NCBI RefSeq assembly: GCF_042651485.1
Contig: NZ_JBHSDH010000005.1
Span: 81,718-145,717 of the forward strand
Origin: Sphingorhabdus_B arenilitoris
GTDB lineage: Bacteria > Pseudomonadota > Alphaproteobacteria > Sphingomonadales > Sphingomonadaceae
Length of the DNA: 64,000 nucleotides
Direction: 5' to 3'
The translations under genes and the position numbers were made by a program. Positions 34,201 to 43,530 of the stretch are shown in pieces. Position 1 is the stretch's first letter; every line of letters begins with the position of its first letter. The notes under the pieces were generated by a model. That model was not told where the DNA came from, ran no database searches, and saw only the letters and a program-made list of their open reading frames with translations.

Positions 34201-34203
34201 GGC
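34033..34203. repeat. 63-bp tandem repeat, 2.7 copies
   Basis: Units start at 34096 and 34159 after the first at 34033; the third is cut at about 45 bp. Copies differ by only one or two bases (GAGCCGC to GTGCCGC, TTCTCAC to TTCCCAC). Each contains AAAACCGGTT, a core found in short interspersed repeats of alphaproteobacteria. Copy number is likely variable between strains. Confidence 0.9.
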
Positions 34204-35234
34204 TCCAGTAACCCCATGGCGCCGGTAAAGCCGGGGCCGAGCGCGGTCAGGATTGCGGGCTTTTCAATGGGCCCCTGCCGCAATATCGCGTCGAGAACGA
34301 ACAGCACCGTGGGCGAACTCATATTTCCATAATGGGCCAGAATAAAGCGAGTTGCGGGTAGGGCATGGCCGAAATAATCGCCCAGCGCATCGACCACACG
34401 CCCACCGCCCGGATGGCATATAGGCTCGGCTATGTCGCCCTTGCTTAGACCATGTGCGGCGAGAAAGCCATCGCATACCGGGGCAAAACCCGATGCGATA
34501 AAGGCCGGAATATCGCGGGCGAGCACAAGGTCAAAACCCGTATCGCCAATGCCCCAACCCATCATATCCAGCGTATCGGGCCATGTATTCTGCGCAAAGG
34601 CAGCGAGCCTTGGGCCCTCGCCCGCGCCGATCACCGCAGCGGCGCAGCCATCGGCGAACAGGGCGGTTGCCACCATATCCTTTTTGTCCATCCGGCTATG
34701 GTCATAGGCCATGCTGCATAATTCGAGCGCCACCAAAAGCACTGGCTTTACAGGGTCGGCGCGGGCCAAGTCGGCGGCAATGCCAAGCCCGATCACGCCG
34801 CCAGCGCAGCCATAGCCGAATAACGGCACCGTGCGCGTATCCCCGCAGAAACCCATGCGTTCGATCATCCGGCTGGGGAGGCTGGGCGTCATCACGCCGG
34901 TGGTGGAGACACAAACAATCTGACCAATATCCGCCGCCGTGCGTCCCGCCCGTTGCAGCGCGGATGAGGCCGCGCGCTCAAACAAATCCATCGCCGCTGC
35001 TTCATAAACCGCCGCCCGGTCGGCCCAATTGCGGTCGGCAAAATAATATTCGGGCGGCATAGCAATATAGCGCTGCTTTATGCCGGTATTGCCCAAAATC
35101 TCCGCCATACGCGGGGGCAGAGTGCGGGCCTTTGCCCGCTCCAATATCTCAAGCACCTCAGCCTGCGTAATCATCTGGTCCGGCACTGCGGTCGCGGTGG
35201 ACAGGATCGCAGGTGTATCGTTGGTTCGTATCAT
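34197..35234 (-). CDS. Type III polyketide synthase (chalcone/alkylresorcinol-synthase family)
   Basis: The 345-residue enzyme has the catalytic triad of the family: Cys 143 in FGYGCAGG, His 274 in CHPGG and Asn 304 in YGNMSS. These homodimeric enzymes extend acyl-CoA or acyl-ACP starters with malonyl-CoA and cyclise the chain to resorcinols or pyrones. Next to an ICMT-like methyltransferase the likely products are methylated phenolic lipids of the envelope. Its stop overlaps the repeat ORF. It is divergent from gltX. Confidence 0.93.
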   Translation of the reverse strand: MIRTNDTPAILSTATAVPDQMITQAEVLEILERAKARTLPPRMAEILGNTGIKQRYIAMPPEYYFADRNWADRAAVYEAAAMDLFERAASSALQRAGRTAADIGQIVCVSTTGVMTPSLPSRMIERMGFCGDTRTVPLFGYGCAGGVIGLGIAADLARADPVKPVLLVALELCSMAYDHSRMDKKDMVATALFADGCAAAVIGAGEGPRLAAFAQNTWPDTLDMMGWGIGDTGFDLVLARDIPAFIASGFAPVCDGFLAAHGLSKGDIAEPICHPGGGRVVDALGDYFGHALPATRFILAHYGNMSSPTVLFVLDAILRQGPIEKPAILTALGPGFTGAMGLLEP

Positions 35235-35390
35235 ATGCAGCGGCGTTAACCCGTTATGGGGAATATCGCCAATCTATTCTTCATCCTTGATGTCCCGTGC
35301 GGCGGCATAAGACTTGGCGTTGGCCGATGACCTTGTTAGAGCGCGGTCAGCTTATGAAATCATATCCGCCCTTTGAAAGGCCCCTGTTCG

Positions 35391-36896
35391 ATGAATGCTC
35401 CTGCCACAAAAGTCCGCACCCGTGTCGCCCCTTCCCCCACCGGCGACCCTCATGTTGGAACGGCCTATATCGCGTTAATCAACTATTGTTTTGCGAAGAA
35501 ACATGGCGGCGAATTTCTGTTGCGAATTGAGGATACCGATCAAGCCCGGTCAACGCCGCAGTCGGAAAAGATGATATTGGACAGCCTGAAATGGTTGGGG
35601 CTCAGCTGGGATGAAGGACCCGATGTTGGCGGGCCGCACGGACCCTATCGTCAGTCGGAACGTAGCGATATCTACCGCGAACATTGCGACCGTTTGCTGG
35701 CGGGTGGTCATGCCTTTAAATGCTACTGCACGTCCGAAAAGCTAACCGCGATGCGGCGTCAGCAAATGGCCGCGAAACAGCCGCCGCGCTATGATGGCAC
35801 CTGCCTGACTCTTAGCGATGCTGACCGGGCGGAGCTGGACCTCGCCAATGTGCCCTATGTGGTGCGGATGAAGATTCCCGAAGAGGGCATTTGCAAGGTT
35901 CAAGATACATTGCGCGGCGAGATAGAGTTTGAATATCGCGTTGTCGATATGCAGGTTCTGATGAAATCGGACGGCCTACCCACCTATCATCTTGCCAATG
36001 TGGTGGACGATCATTTGATGGGTATCACACACGTCATGCGCGGCGAGGAATGGATTTCTTCTGCGCCCAAACATCTGCTGTTATACCAATATTTCGGTTG
36101 GGAGCCGCCCGTGCTGACGCATTTGCCGCTGCTCCGCAATGCCGATAAATCGAAACTGTCGAAACGCAAAAACCCAACCAGCATTCTATTCTATCAACGC
36201 GCTGGTTACTTGCCGGAGGCGATGCAGAATTTCCTCGGCCTGTTCATCCGTTCGGCCAGCGAAGAGGACGAAATGAGCAGTCTGCAAAAGTTGATCGACG
36301 AATTTGATGTGAAGAATATTACGCTGGGCGGGCCGGTTTTCGATACATCCAAACTGGAATGGCTCAACGGCCGCTATCTTCGGGAAAGCATGGACAGTGC
36401 GCAGTTTTTGGATGCGGTGAAAGCATGGGCATTGAACGATGCCTATTTGCTGCCCATAGCCGAAATGGCGCAGGCGCGAATTACAAAACTGTCGGACCTT
36501 GGCGCATTGACATCCATGTTTTTCATGAACCGCATTGATGGGCAATCGGCGGCGCGTTTGAGGGACGGGGTAAAGCTTGACGAATTGCAACAGCGCCAGG
36601 CCTATCACTTAACCTTGACGCAGTTTGACGCGCTGATCGATTGGAACCGGGACGGCGTCGAAGCGAGCTTACGGCGCACTGCAGAGCTGTTGGATGCGAA
36701 GCTGAAAGACGTCATCCGGCCCATGTATCTCGCCATTACTGGCGCGGCGCAGGGTGTGCCGTTATTTGATGCGATCACGCATTTGGGCCGCGATGTGATC
36801 CGCGAACGGCTTCGCCATGCGCTCGAACTGATGGGCAGCCCGTCGAAGAAAGAGGTTGCTGCTTGGGAAGAAATGCTGGCCGCTCCGGCTGGCTGA
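35391..36896 (+). CDS. gltX: Glutamyl-tRNA synthetase
   Basis: GltX charges tRNA-Glu. The class I HIGH motif is in SPTGDPHVGTAYIAL and the KMSKS equivalent is SKLSKRKNP. The ATG at 35391 (MNAPATKVRTRVAPSPTG) gives 501 residues, the normal length; an upstream Met at 35373 is less likely. Sphingomonads often carry two GluRS genes; whether a second exists cannot be seen here. ung follows after 3 bp. Confidence 0.95.
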   Translation: MNAPATKVRTRVAPSPTGDPHVGTAYIALINYCFAKKHGGEFLLRIEDTDQARSTPQSEKMILDSLKWLGLSWDEGPDVGGPHGPYRQSERSDIYREHCDRLLAGGHAFKCYCTSEKLTAMRRQQMAAKQPPRYDGTCLTLSDADRAELDLANVPYVVRMKIPEEGICKVQDTLRGEIEFEYRVVDMQVLMKSDGLPTYHLANVVDDHLMGITHVMRGEEWISSAPKHLLLYQYFGWEPPVLTHLPLLRNADKSKLSKRKNPTSILFYQRAGYLPEAMQNFLGLFIRSASEEDEMSSLQKLIDEFDVKNITLGGPVFDTSKLEWLNGRYLRESMDSAQFLDAVKAWALNDAYLLPIAEMAQARITKLSDLGALTSMFFMNRIDGQSAARLRDGVKLDELQQRQAYHLTLTQFDALIDWNRDGVEASLRRTAELLDAKLKDVIRPMYLAITGAAQGVPLFDAITHLGRDVIRERLRHALELMGSPSKKEVAAWEEMLAAPAG

Positions 36897-36899
36897 TCC

Positions 36900-37589
36900 G
36901 TGACCGCGCTGGCCATGCATGACAGTTGGAAAACGGCGTTGGCAGATGAATTTGCCAGCGACTATATGGCGGCGCTGCGTGAATTTCTGCGTGCGGAAAA
37001 GGCAGCGGGCAAGCGAATTTTTCCGCATAGCAGCAACTGGTTCCGTGCGCTGGAACTCACCCCGCTGGATCAGGTGCGCGTAGTGATATTGGGGCAGGAT
37101 CCCTATCATGGCCCTGATCAGGCACATGGCTTATGTTTTTCGGTGCAACCTGGCATTGCCGCTCCGCCGAGCCTGAAGAACATCTATAAGGAGCTGCAGC
37201 AGGATTTAGGCATCACACCGGCATCCCACGGATTTTTGGAACATTGGGCTAGGCAAGGCGTGTTGCTCCTGAATAGTGTGCTCACTGTCGAAGCTCATCA
37301 AGCCGCGTCGCACCAAAAACGCGGCTGGGAACGCTTTACCGATGCCATTATCGCAAAGGTGAATGAACGCCGCGATCCGATCGCATTCCTGCTTTGGGGG
37401 GCCTATGCGCAGAAAAAAGCAGCCTTTGTCGATGATGGTCGGCATTTGGTCTTGCGCGCTGCGCACCCGTCACCCTTGGCGGCTCATAATGGCTTTTTTG
37501 GTTGCCGCCATTTTTCTCAAGCCAATAATTTCCTAACGGACCGGGGCTGTGCACCGATCGATTGGCAATTGCCCGATCAAGCAGTCTAA
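36900..37589 (+). CDS. ung: Uracil-DNA glycosylase (family 1)
   Basis: Ung removes uracil from DNA in base-excision repair. The catalytic motif GQDPYHGP (with Asp) and the second motif HPSPLAAHNGFFGCRHF (with His) are intact. The frame begins at GTG 36900, 3 bp after gltX; a Met five codons later is an alternative. 229 residues is normal. The pairing with gltX suggests co-transcription. Confidence 0.96.
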   Translation: MTALAMHDSWKTALADEFASDYMAALREFLRAEKAAGKRIFPHSSNWFRALELTPLDQVRVVILGQDPYHGPDQAHGLCFSVQPGIAAPPSLKNIYKELQQDLGITPASHGFLEHWARQGVLLLNSVLTVEAHQAASHQKRGWERFTDAIIAKVNERRDPIAFLLWGAYAQKKAAFVDDGRHLVLRAAHPSPLAAHNGFFGCRHFSQANNFLTDRGCAPIDWQLPDQAV

Positions 37590-38530
37590 TTTTATGATTG
37601 CCAGAGGGCCGCGAAACCGATCAGCAGCAGTTACAAATTCAAAACACGAAAATCGATAAAATGCGTTGCGTGAAACAGCGACTCGATATCGTAAATGTAA
37701 AACGACTCGGAACTCAATATCGCTGGTGACAAGGGTAGTCAGAGGCGATTCCAATAGGATGGAATCGACAGATTGTAAAATTGCGTCACCAAAGCGTTAA
37801 CCAACATAATTCATACACTTCGTAATGTTTGCCATTGGATTCAAACATAAATTCCACTTTGTGGATAACTCAAAAAAACCCGTTTTTCTGAGTCACTTGC
37901 ATTCGTCACAGAATCGTAAATAATAGTGGGCAGAAAAACAGGGTGGTTAATCGCAAAAATGCATAGCCGCTAAACTATGGGTCGCACGGTGTTCAGGTTT
38001 CACGCAACTATGCGGGAGCCAATATGGGGTGACATAGATGGCGAACATTTTGGGACAGATGTGCAAGCATGCACGCTATGGGATGGGACCGCTGCAACAG
38101 CGTTCCGCCGTTTATCCAGCACGAAATAAAAGTTTACTGAAGCATGCTGCTTGGTGGCAGCAATTGCCTTATCTTTTCGGTGGTCAGAGGAGATTTGCAA
38201 GATGACTATTTTTTGATCGTCAATATTTGACTTTCGAAAAGGACAGGCCCGCCAGCGAATGTGATTGGTGTCAGATCGCTGACGAGCCCTATGGACAAGT
38301 TCACGGGAACTCGCCCAGATTGTGAGAAAGCTCACTCCGCGTTTTTACGCGTATGACTGCGGTAACGCAAGCCATTTGCGGTGCCTTGGTCAAGCCTTTC
38401 TCAACAATGTCAAAATCCCGTCTGTCGCCCATTGGGGCCGGACGAAGCGACAGTATTTTCCCGGTCAAATGCGACCCTGAATTCCAGGGATAAACGGGGA
38501 TTTTCCCCCATAAGACTATGGAGAAAAGTG
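37590..38530. other. 941-bp non-coding region before the pilus operon
   Basis: No supported gene lies here. The part up to about 38000 is AT-rich relative to the genome and contains an 8-bp hairpin (CGATTCCA/TGGAATCG, 37746-37767). The last 200 bp hold several short palindromes (GCGTTTTTACGC near 38340; GGGGATTTTCCCCC near 38500) directly upstream of the pilin gene. The length suggests a regulated promoter with a long leader. I could not identify a known riboswitch. Confidence 0.5.
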
Positions 38531-39061
38531 ATGAAAAATCTTATCAAAGCAGCGAGTGTAATTTCGGTAGCAGCCGCATTGGCAGCAACACCTGCAATGG
38601 CACAAGACAGCGAATCCTATGTTCTAGGACTAAGCGGTTCTGTCGCCAGCAACTGCGAGCTCGTTCCTGAAGGCAGCGGCACATTCAACGTCGATATGCT
38701 GAACCCAGGAAATCAGGGCAGCCTGACTATCCTGTATAGCTGCAACTCGCCCTATACTGTTTCGCTGTCTTCGCTGAACGGCGGCATGCTGAACACAACC
38801 AGCGGCGGCGTTGTGAATATCGATTATGATGTAGAAGCAAGCTTCTTGGGTATTCCTGGCGTTGGTGCAAGCACCACCAACTCGGCAGATATGCAAGCTG
38901 CACCTGTTGTAATCGTGACCAACAATGATTGGGAAAATATCTTTTTCAACGCTGGCACACGCACGGGCAATCTCGATCTGAGCTTCGACAATCCGCAAGA
39001 ATATGCGGTTGCCGGTGAATATTCGGACGAACTGACCATTACCTTGGCTGCAAACTATTAA
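38531..39061 (+). CDS. Spore-coat-U/Csu-type pilin subunit
   Basis: A 176-residue secreted protein: signal peptide ending ATPAMA-QD, then one beta-rich domain of the spore-coat-U (SCPU) type with Cys residues near CELVPEGSG and YSCNSPYTVSLSS. It should be the main subunit of an archaic chaperone-usher pilus, polymerised by donor-strand exchange. GGAGAAAAG lies just before the ATG. Chaperone, usher and tip protein follow in order. The frame is open upstream to 38381, but that part is not conserved in character. Confidence 0.85.
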   Translation: MKNLIKAASVISVAAALAATPAMAQDSESYVLGLSGSVASNCELVPEGSGTFNVDMLNPGNQGSLTILYSCNSPYTVSLSSLNGGMLNTTSGGVVNIDYDVEASFLGIPGVGASTTNSADMQAAPVVIVTNNDWENIFFNAGTRTGNLDLSFDNPQEYAVAGEYSDELTITLAANY

Positions 39062-39142
39062 GCTTTGCACGCAATGCGGGCTGGCCGGGCATTCGTTCCG
39101 GCCAGCTACTTTATCCATAAACATCAAAAAGGGGGAAATAAG

Positions 39143-39907
39143 ATGATCCGCTCTATCAAAGCATTGGTAGCCTTCATTTCTTTAGCCATGGTGATGATTA
39201 CACCGCCGGCCTATAGCTATGATTTGAAGCCGATCGTCATCCAATTATCCCCTAACGGTTCCGGCACGTCCCAAAATCTGTTGATTACCAACACCCATGA
39301 AGTTCCAATCGCGATCGAAGTGAGGGCCTATTCACGCAAACAAAATCCGGACGGCACCGAAACCCGTGAACCAGAGGATGACGACATTCTGATCTCTCCT
39401 CCGCAAATGGTGATCGCGCCAAAGGCCAGCCAGAGTTTCAAGGTGCAATGGATCGGCAACCCGGCTCCCGAAAAAGAATTATCCTACCGCATCGTCACCA
39501 CTCAATTGCCGATCAAATTCAAAGACGGGAAGCAAGGCGATGTGTCGGTAAAAGTCGACATGAGTTATCGATATGAAGCGGCGCTCTATATCGTTCCTCC
39601 CAAATCCGTGCCGTCGGCAAAGCTGATGGGTTTATCCGCAGTGACCGATGACGATGGAGCCAAATGGCTCGAAGCGCGGATATTAAGCGACGGAACGCGC
39701 CGTGCAATATTGGACAAGCCCGTGTTAACAATCTCCCCGAAAAATGGTGGCACAGGCATCACATTGGAAGGTGCCGCATTGGCCGGGCTTGCCAATCAAA
39801 ATATCCTTGTTGGCAATGAACGTATCATTCGCCTGCCTTGGCCCGATAACCTGCCTTTTGGCGAGGTCACAGGCGAGCTGAAAACAGGCTACACGGTCTT
39901 TAACTGA
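39143..39907 (+). CDS. Periplasmic pilus chaperone
   Basis: A 254-residue immunoglobulin-fold chaperone with a signal peptide (ending PPAYSYD). LSPNGSGTSQNLLITNTHEVPIAIEV is its first strand region, and the PKASQSFKVQWIG block and NERIIRLPW fit fimbrial chaperones of the archaic family. It holds pilin subunits for the usher. The ATG at 39143 follows GGGGGA; an earlier in-frame Met at 39065 is too far from a ribosome-binding site. The usher begins 13 bp after its stop. Confidence 0.9.
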   Translation: MIRSIKALVAFISLAMVMITPPAYSYDLKPIVIQLSPNGSGTSQNLLITNTHEVPIAIEVRAYSRKQNPDGTETREPEDDDILISPPQMVIAPKASQSFKVQWIGNPAPEKELSYRIVTTQLPIKFKDGKQGDVSVKVDMSYRYEAALYIVPPKSVPSAKLMGLSAVTDDDGAKWLEARILSDGTRRAILDKPVLTISPKNGGTGITLEGAALAGLANQNILVGNERIIRLPWPDNLPFGEVTGELKTGYTVFN

Positions 39908-39920
39908 CCCATGTATCGCT

Positions 39921-42506
39921 ATGCGCAGATACCGCCTTTTATCCCCTGTTTATGCCGCATTGGTGACGGCAACAATGTTCGCGCCGCGATCACAGGCGCA
40001 GGATAATAGCGACAACCAAGAGGAAAAGACGCAGCCGATCAGCGACGTTCAATCGGACTCAATCGACGATATATTCAAATCCGTTTTCGGAAAAGAACGC
40101 CCCGCAATTGGCGAGGGAGAATACACCGTCCTGATCGAAGGTGTGAATATGGGGGTGTATCGTTTAGCCCCCGATGACCGAGGTGAACAAGGTTGGGTCG
40201 AGGCTGATTTCGTGGCGAACGTCTTGGCTCCATCTATTACCGAAGAAACGTCCGTCAAAGTCCGGCAGCTCACCAACGGCCGTGATAAAATTCCTTTTCA
40301 AATGCTGCGCCAATTGGGCTTGGACGTAAAATTTGATCCGGCGCAGTTAGTGTTAAGGGTGGGCATACCGCTTGAAATCCGCGCGGTTCGCGATCTCAAT
40401 ATCCGCAGCCGCAAGGGGCGTGGTAATGTCGAATTTGCCGAGCAGGCTGACATTGCCGCCTATGCTTCGTTCCGCGCGGGCGTGACCTTGGTCGAAGATT
40501 CTGCGGTTATCGACAAAACCTTCAATCGGTTTGCCGCCGACATTGATCTTGCGCTTAACATCAAGGGTGCGGTTTTGACCGCCGATCTGCGGTATGACAG
40601 CATCAGGAACCGTAAATTTACGCGCGGCGATGTGCGGCTTAGCTATGATGATCGTAACCGGTTGATCCGATATGAGCTAGGCGATTTGACCGTGGCGCGC
40701 CGTCCGTTTCAGAATGCGCCGCGCATTGCGGGCATATCGGCGGCTCGCAATTATTCGATCAACCCCTATTTGAACATCCGCCCAACATCGCAGCAAGCCT
40801 TTGAATTAGACCGCCCTGCCCGGGTTCAGGTGCTGCTGAACGGAACACCAGTGCGCAGTTTTGATTTGGCGAGCGGGCGGTATAATTTGCGTGATCTTCC
40901 GCTCGTGGCATCAGCGGGCAATGATATTGAATTGCAAATCAACTATGGCAGCGGCCAGATTGAAATTTTGTCCTTTCCCGCATTTTATGACCTTGAGTTA
41001 CTGGCCCCCGGACTGTTTGATTTTGCCTTGAATGTTGGCGTGCCTTATCGCGACGATAATGGCATCAGGCGCTATGACGACAATGACTATAACGGAACCG
41101 CCTATGCCCGATACGGGATCAGCCCGACCCTTACCGCTGGCGTCAATTGGGAGGGCAGCCGCCATTTCGACCTGTTGGGGACGGAGGTGGTATGGGCGTC
41201 GCCGATAGGGACGTTTGCCGTCAATGCCGCCACCAATATTCGCAAAGCCGCAATTGATAGCAGCAAATTGACGCTGCAATATCGTTGGCGCGACACTGAC
41301 CCAAGCCGCGAACGGGCGATTGATGGCCTGTTGTCGCTCACCGGCAAAGATTACCGGACATTAAATGATATATTTTCAGGTGCATTCACAGCAGTTGAAG
41401 CCCGGGTCCGCGCCAGCCAAAAGCTGAACGCGCGCACCCGCCTACAATTGACGGCGGGATATGAAGATTACAGGATTGCCGATAGCGACAGCTATTATAT
41501 CGGTTTCAATATCTCTCGCCAATTCCGCTTTGGTTCGATTTATGCGGGCGCAGAATATCGCAAAAGTCCGGAACGCACAGGCCCTGCCATCCGCATGGGG
41601 CTGTCTATCCCGCTGGGCAGATCGTCGATCACCGCTTCCTATATGTCGGAGGAAAATGCGGCTCGGGTGGAATATAACCGATTGGGCTCCGTCGGCGTGG
41701 ATAGCTGGAGCTTTGGTGCAGGAGCCGACCGCCGCGACGGCGCGGACCGCCAATTTGCCCGCGCCGCCTATATCGGCAACCGGTTTGAAGCAGGCGTACA
41801 ACAAATTTCCCGCAATTATTTCAGCAACAATGCCCGGCGCGATTTACGCACGGAGGTTAATTTCGGATCGGCGCTCGTCATGGCGGATGGCCAATTCGCG
41901 GTCAGCCGTCCGGTCCGCAACAGCTTTGCCATTTTCAAGGTCAATGAAAAAGCAGGCGATTATGATATCGCCGTCGAACCGCGCACCGGGTTCGGTTCGT
42001 CCGAAACGCGTTATTCCGGCTATAGCGGCGCGTTGGGTCCGGCGGTTATCACCTCGCTCACGCCCTATTTTAATCGGTCGGTTCAGGTCGATGCACCCGA
42101 TGCCCCCGCAGGCACCTCGGTTGGCGGGCAGGTGTTCGAACTCAGCCCCGGCCTTCGCAGCGGCTATAAACTAACCGTTGGCAGTGCCGCCAATGTCTCC
42201 GTCGTTGGCAATATGGTTGATAAAGACGGCGATCCCCTTGTCTTTATATCGGGCAATGCGGTTTTGCAGGATGGCGCGAAAAATGCTAATGAAGAGAGCA
42301 AGCCGATATTCACCAATGCCAAAGGCCGCTTCTTCTTAGAAGGCGTAGAGGCCGGACGCACTTACCGGGTCACCGTCACAATCGACGACCGGTTGATTAC
42401 AAAGGATTTGGCAATACCCGAAGAAACTTCCGGGATTTACCGTATCGGCGATTATGTGTTTTTCGATGTTGATGTTCCAGCAGAAGGGAGTGAGGAAAAT
42501 GAATAG
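39921..42506 (+). CDS. Outer-membrane usher of an archaic chaperone-usher pilus
   Basis: The 861-residue protein has a signal peptide, an N-terminal periplasmic domain, a large beta-barrel (RGDVRLSYDDRNRLIRYELGDL is typical barrel/plug sequence) and a C-terminal domain. It secretes and assembles pilin subunits delivered by the chaperone. Length is normal for ushers of this class. The stop overlaps the next gene by 8 nt (ATGAATAG). Confidence 0.93.
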   Translation: MRRYRLLSPVYAALVTATMFAPRSQAQDNSDNQEEKTQPISDVQSDSIDDIFKSVFGKERPAIGEGEYTVLIEGVNMGVYRLAPDDRGEQGWVEADFVANVLAPSITEETSVKVRQLTNGRDKIPFQMLRQLGLDVKFDPAQLVLRVGIPLEIRAVRDLNIRSRKGRGNVEFAEQADIAAYASFRAGVTLVEDSAVIDKTFNRFAADIDLALNIKGAVLTADLRYDSIRNRKFTRGDVRLSYDDRNRLIRYELGDLTVARRPFQNAPRIAGISAARNYSINPYLNIRPTSQQAFELDRPARVQVLLNGTPVRSFDLASGRYNLRDLPLVASAGNDIELQINYGSGQIEILSFPAFYDLELLAPGLFDFALNVGVPYRDDNGIRRYDDNDYNGTAYARYGISPTLTAGVNWEGSRHFDLLGTEVVWASPIGTFAVNAATNIRKAAIDSSKLTLQYRWRDTDPSRERAIDGLLSLTGKDYRTLNDIFSGAFTAVEARVRASQKLNARTRLQLTAGYEDYRIADSDSYYIGFNISRQFRFGSIYAGAEYRKSPERTGPAIRMGLSIPLGRSSITASYMSEENAARVEYNRLGSVGVDSWSFGAGADRRDGADRQFARAAYIGNRFEAGVQQISRNYFSNNARRDLRTEVNFGSALVMADGQFAVSRPVRNSFAIFKVNEKAGDYDIAVEPRTGFGSSETRYSGYSGALGPAVITSLTPYFNRSVQVDAPDAPAGTSVGGQVFELSPGLRSGYKLTVGSAANVSVVGNMVDKDGDPLVFISGNAVLQDGAKNANEESKPIFTNAKGRFFLEGVEAGRTYRVTVTIDDRLITKDLAIPEETSGIYRIGDYVFFDVDVPAEGSEENE

Positions 42507-43458
42507 ATTTTCGCAATTTCAGGTCATTCTAACCGGTACGCTCGCGCTATGCGGGACCGTTTATAGCGGCGACGCTTTGGCGCAAAATGACTCGCTGGAA
42601 CCTGCCAGCGGCCCATGTGAGATGGAGCTAACCGCAGAAAACAGCGTCGATTGGCGGGGCAGCTATGGCCGGGGATATGAGGTTTTTGACGCTGCGCCAT
42701 CCTATGAGACATTCACGATTTCGGTTCGCAAAGAGGGCGGTCCTTGCAACTTCTTCCTTACTGCATCGCCCAATAGCGCGTCGGCGGACAATAAGCTGGT
42801 CGGTCCCGATGGAGCATTAAATTACGACATATTGAAAACAACCAACGGACCATCCTTTTTGAATGGCGATTTTTTTGGGTCACAACTATCGCGGATTGAA
42901 GGAAGCTTTGGCAACGGCAGCGGCGGATATAGCGGCGCATTATTTGTTAGCATTCCCAGCGGCCAATTTGTGCGCGGCGGCACTTATACTGGCCAAGCAT
43001 TGATCCGGTTGTTCCGGGATGATGAAAACGGCCCTCAATTGGTGTCTGAAACACCGATCGCTTTATTGGCTCCTGTGGCGTCGGTCCTGAAAGTCAGCTC
43101 CGATACATTCGGTGAAGGTAACCGGGAAACCAGCATAGACTTTGGCGATCTGTCTGTTCCGAGCAGCCGTAGTGTTGATTTTGAGATTATCAGCAACGCC
43201 GATATTGCGGTCAGTTTCCAATCAGCCAATAGCGGTAAAATGTCGCATGAATTTGGCGGCCCGGGCATCGATTATGACCTTAGACTGCGCGGCGAAGAGA
43301 TTGATTTATCCGCACAAAGCGCAACCCGCCGTTTAAGCTATCGCGGGGATAACCAGGGTCAATCCATGCCGCTGGAAATATCGGTTAAACCGGGCGGCGG
43401 TGTTCCGCCTGCGGGCCGGTATAACGATACTCTAATGATCACATTCACTGCGGACTAA
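42499..43458 (+). CDS. Two-domain pilus tip adhesin (spore-coat-U type)
   Basis: The 319-residue secreted protein (signal ending GDALAQN) has an N-terminal domain of its own (CEMELTAEN, then CNFFLTAS) and a C-terminal SCPU-like domain ending MITFTAD, as in CsuE-like tip proteins. It would sit at the pilus tip and bind surfaces. The ATG at 42499 has GAGGAAAA before it and overlaps the usher stop. It is the last gene of the pilus operon. Confidence 0.85.
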   Translation: MNRFSQFQVILTGTLALCGTVYSGDALAQNDSLEPASGPCEMELTAENSVDWRGSYGRGYEVFDAAPSYETFTISVRKEGGPCNFFLTASPNSASADNKLVGPDGALNYDILKTTNGPSFLNGDFFGSQLSRIEGSFGNGSGGYSGALFVSIPSGQFVRGGTYTGQALIRLFRDDENGPQLVSETPIALLAPVASVLKVSSDTFGEGNRETSIDFGDLSVPSSRSVDFEIISNADIAVSFQSANSGKMSHEFGGPGIDYDLRLRGEEIDLSAQSATRRLSYRGDNQGQSMPLEISVKPGGGVPPAGRYNDTLMITFTAD

Positions 43459-43530
43459 CCGCAGGCTAAATGCACAAACTGCAACCTTGGACCTGTTAAA
43501 CTATCTAGCGGCTAAGCTTTATCCGGCTTA

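Noticed and set aside
34033..34203. CRISPR array
   Set aside because: The 63-bp units are near-identical over their whole length, with no unique spacers and no cas genes.
33997..34332. Forward-strand repeat proteins in the 63-bp repeat
   Set aside because: Because the unit is a multiple of three, several frames on both strands stay open; only the reverse frame that overlaps both neighbouring genes has positional support.
38000..38335. 111-codon reverse frame upstream of the pilus operon
   Set aside because: No ribosome-binding site, no family character and codon pattern unlike the neighbours.
38340..38530. Cyclic di-GMP (GEMM) riboswitch before the pilin gene
   Set aside because: The region has some hairpins, but I could not find the conserved GEMM core sequence or tetraloop-receptor pattern.
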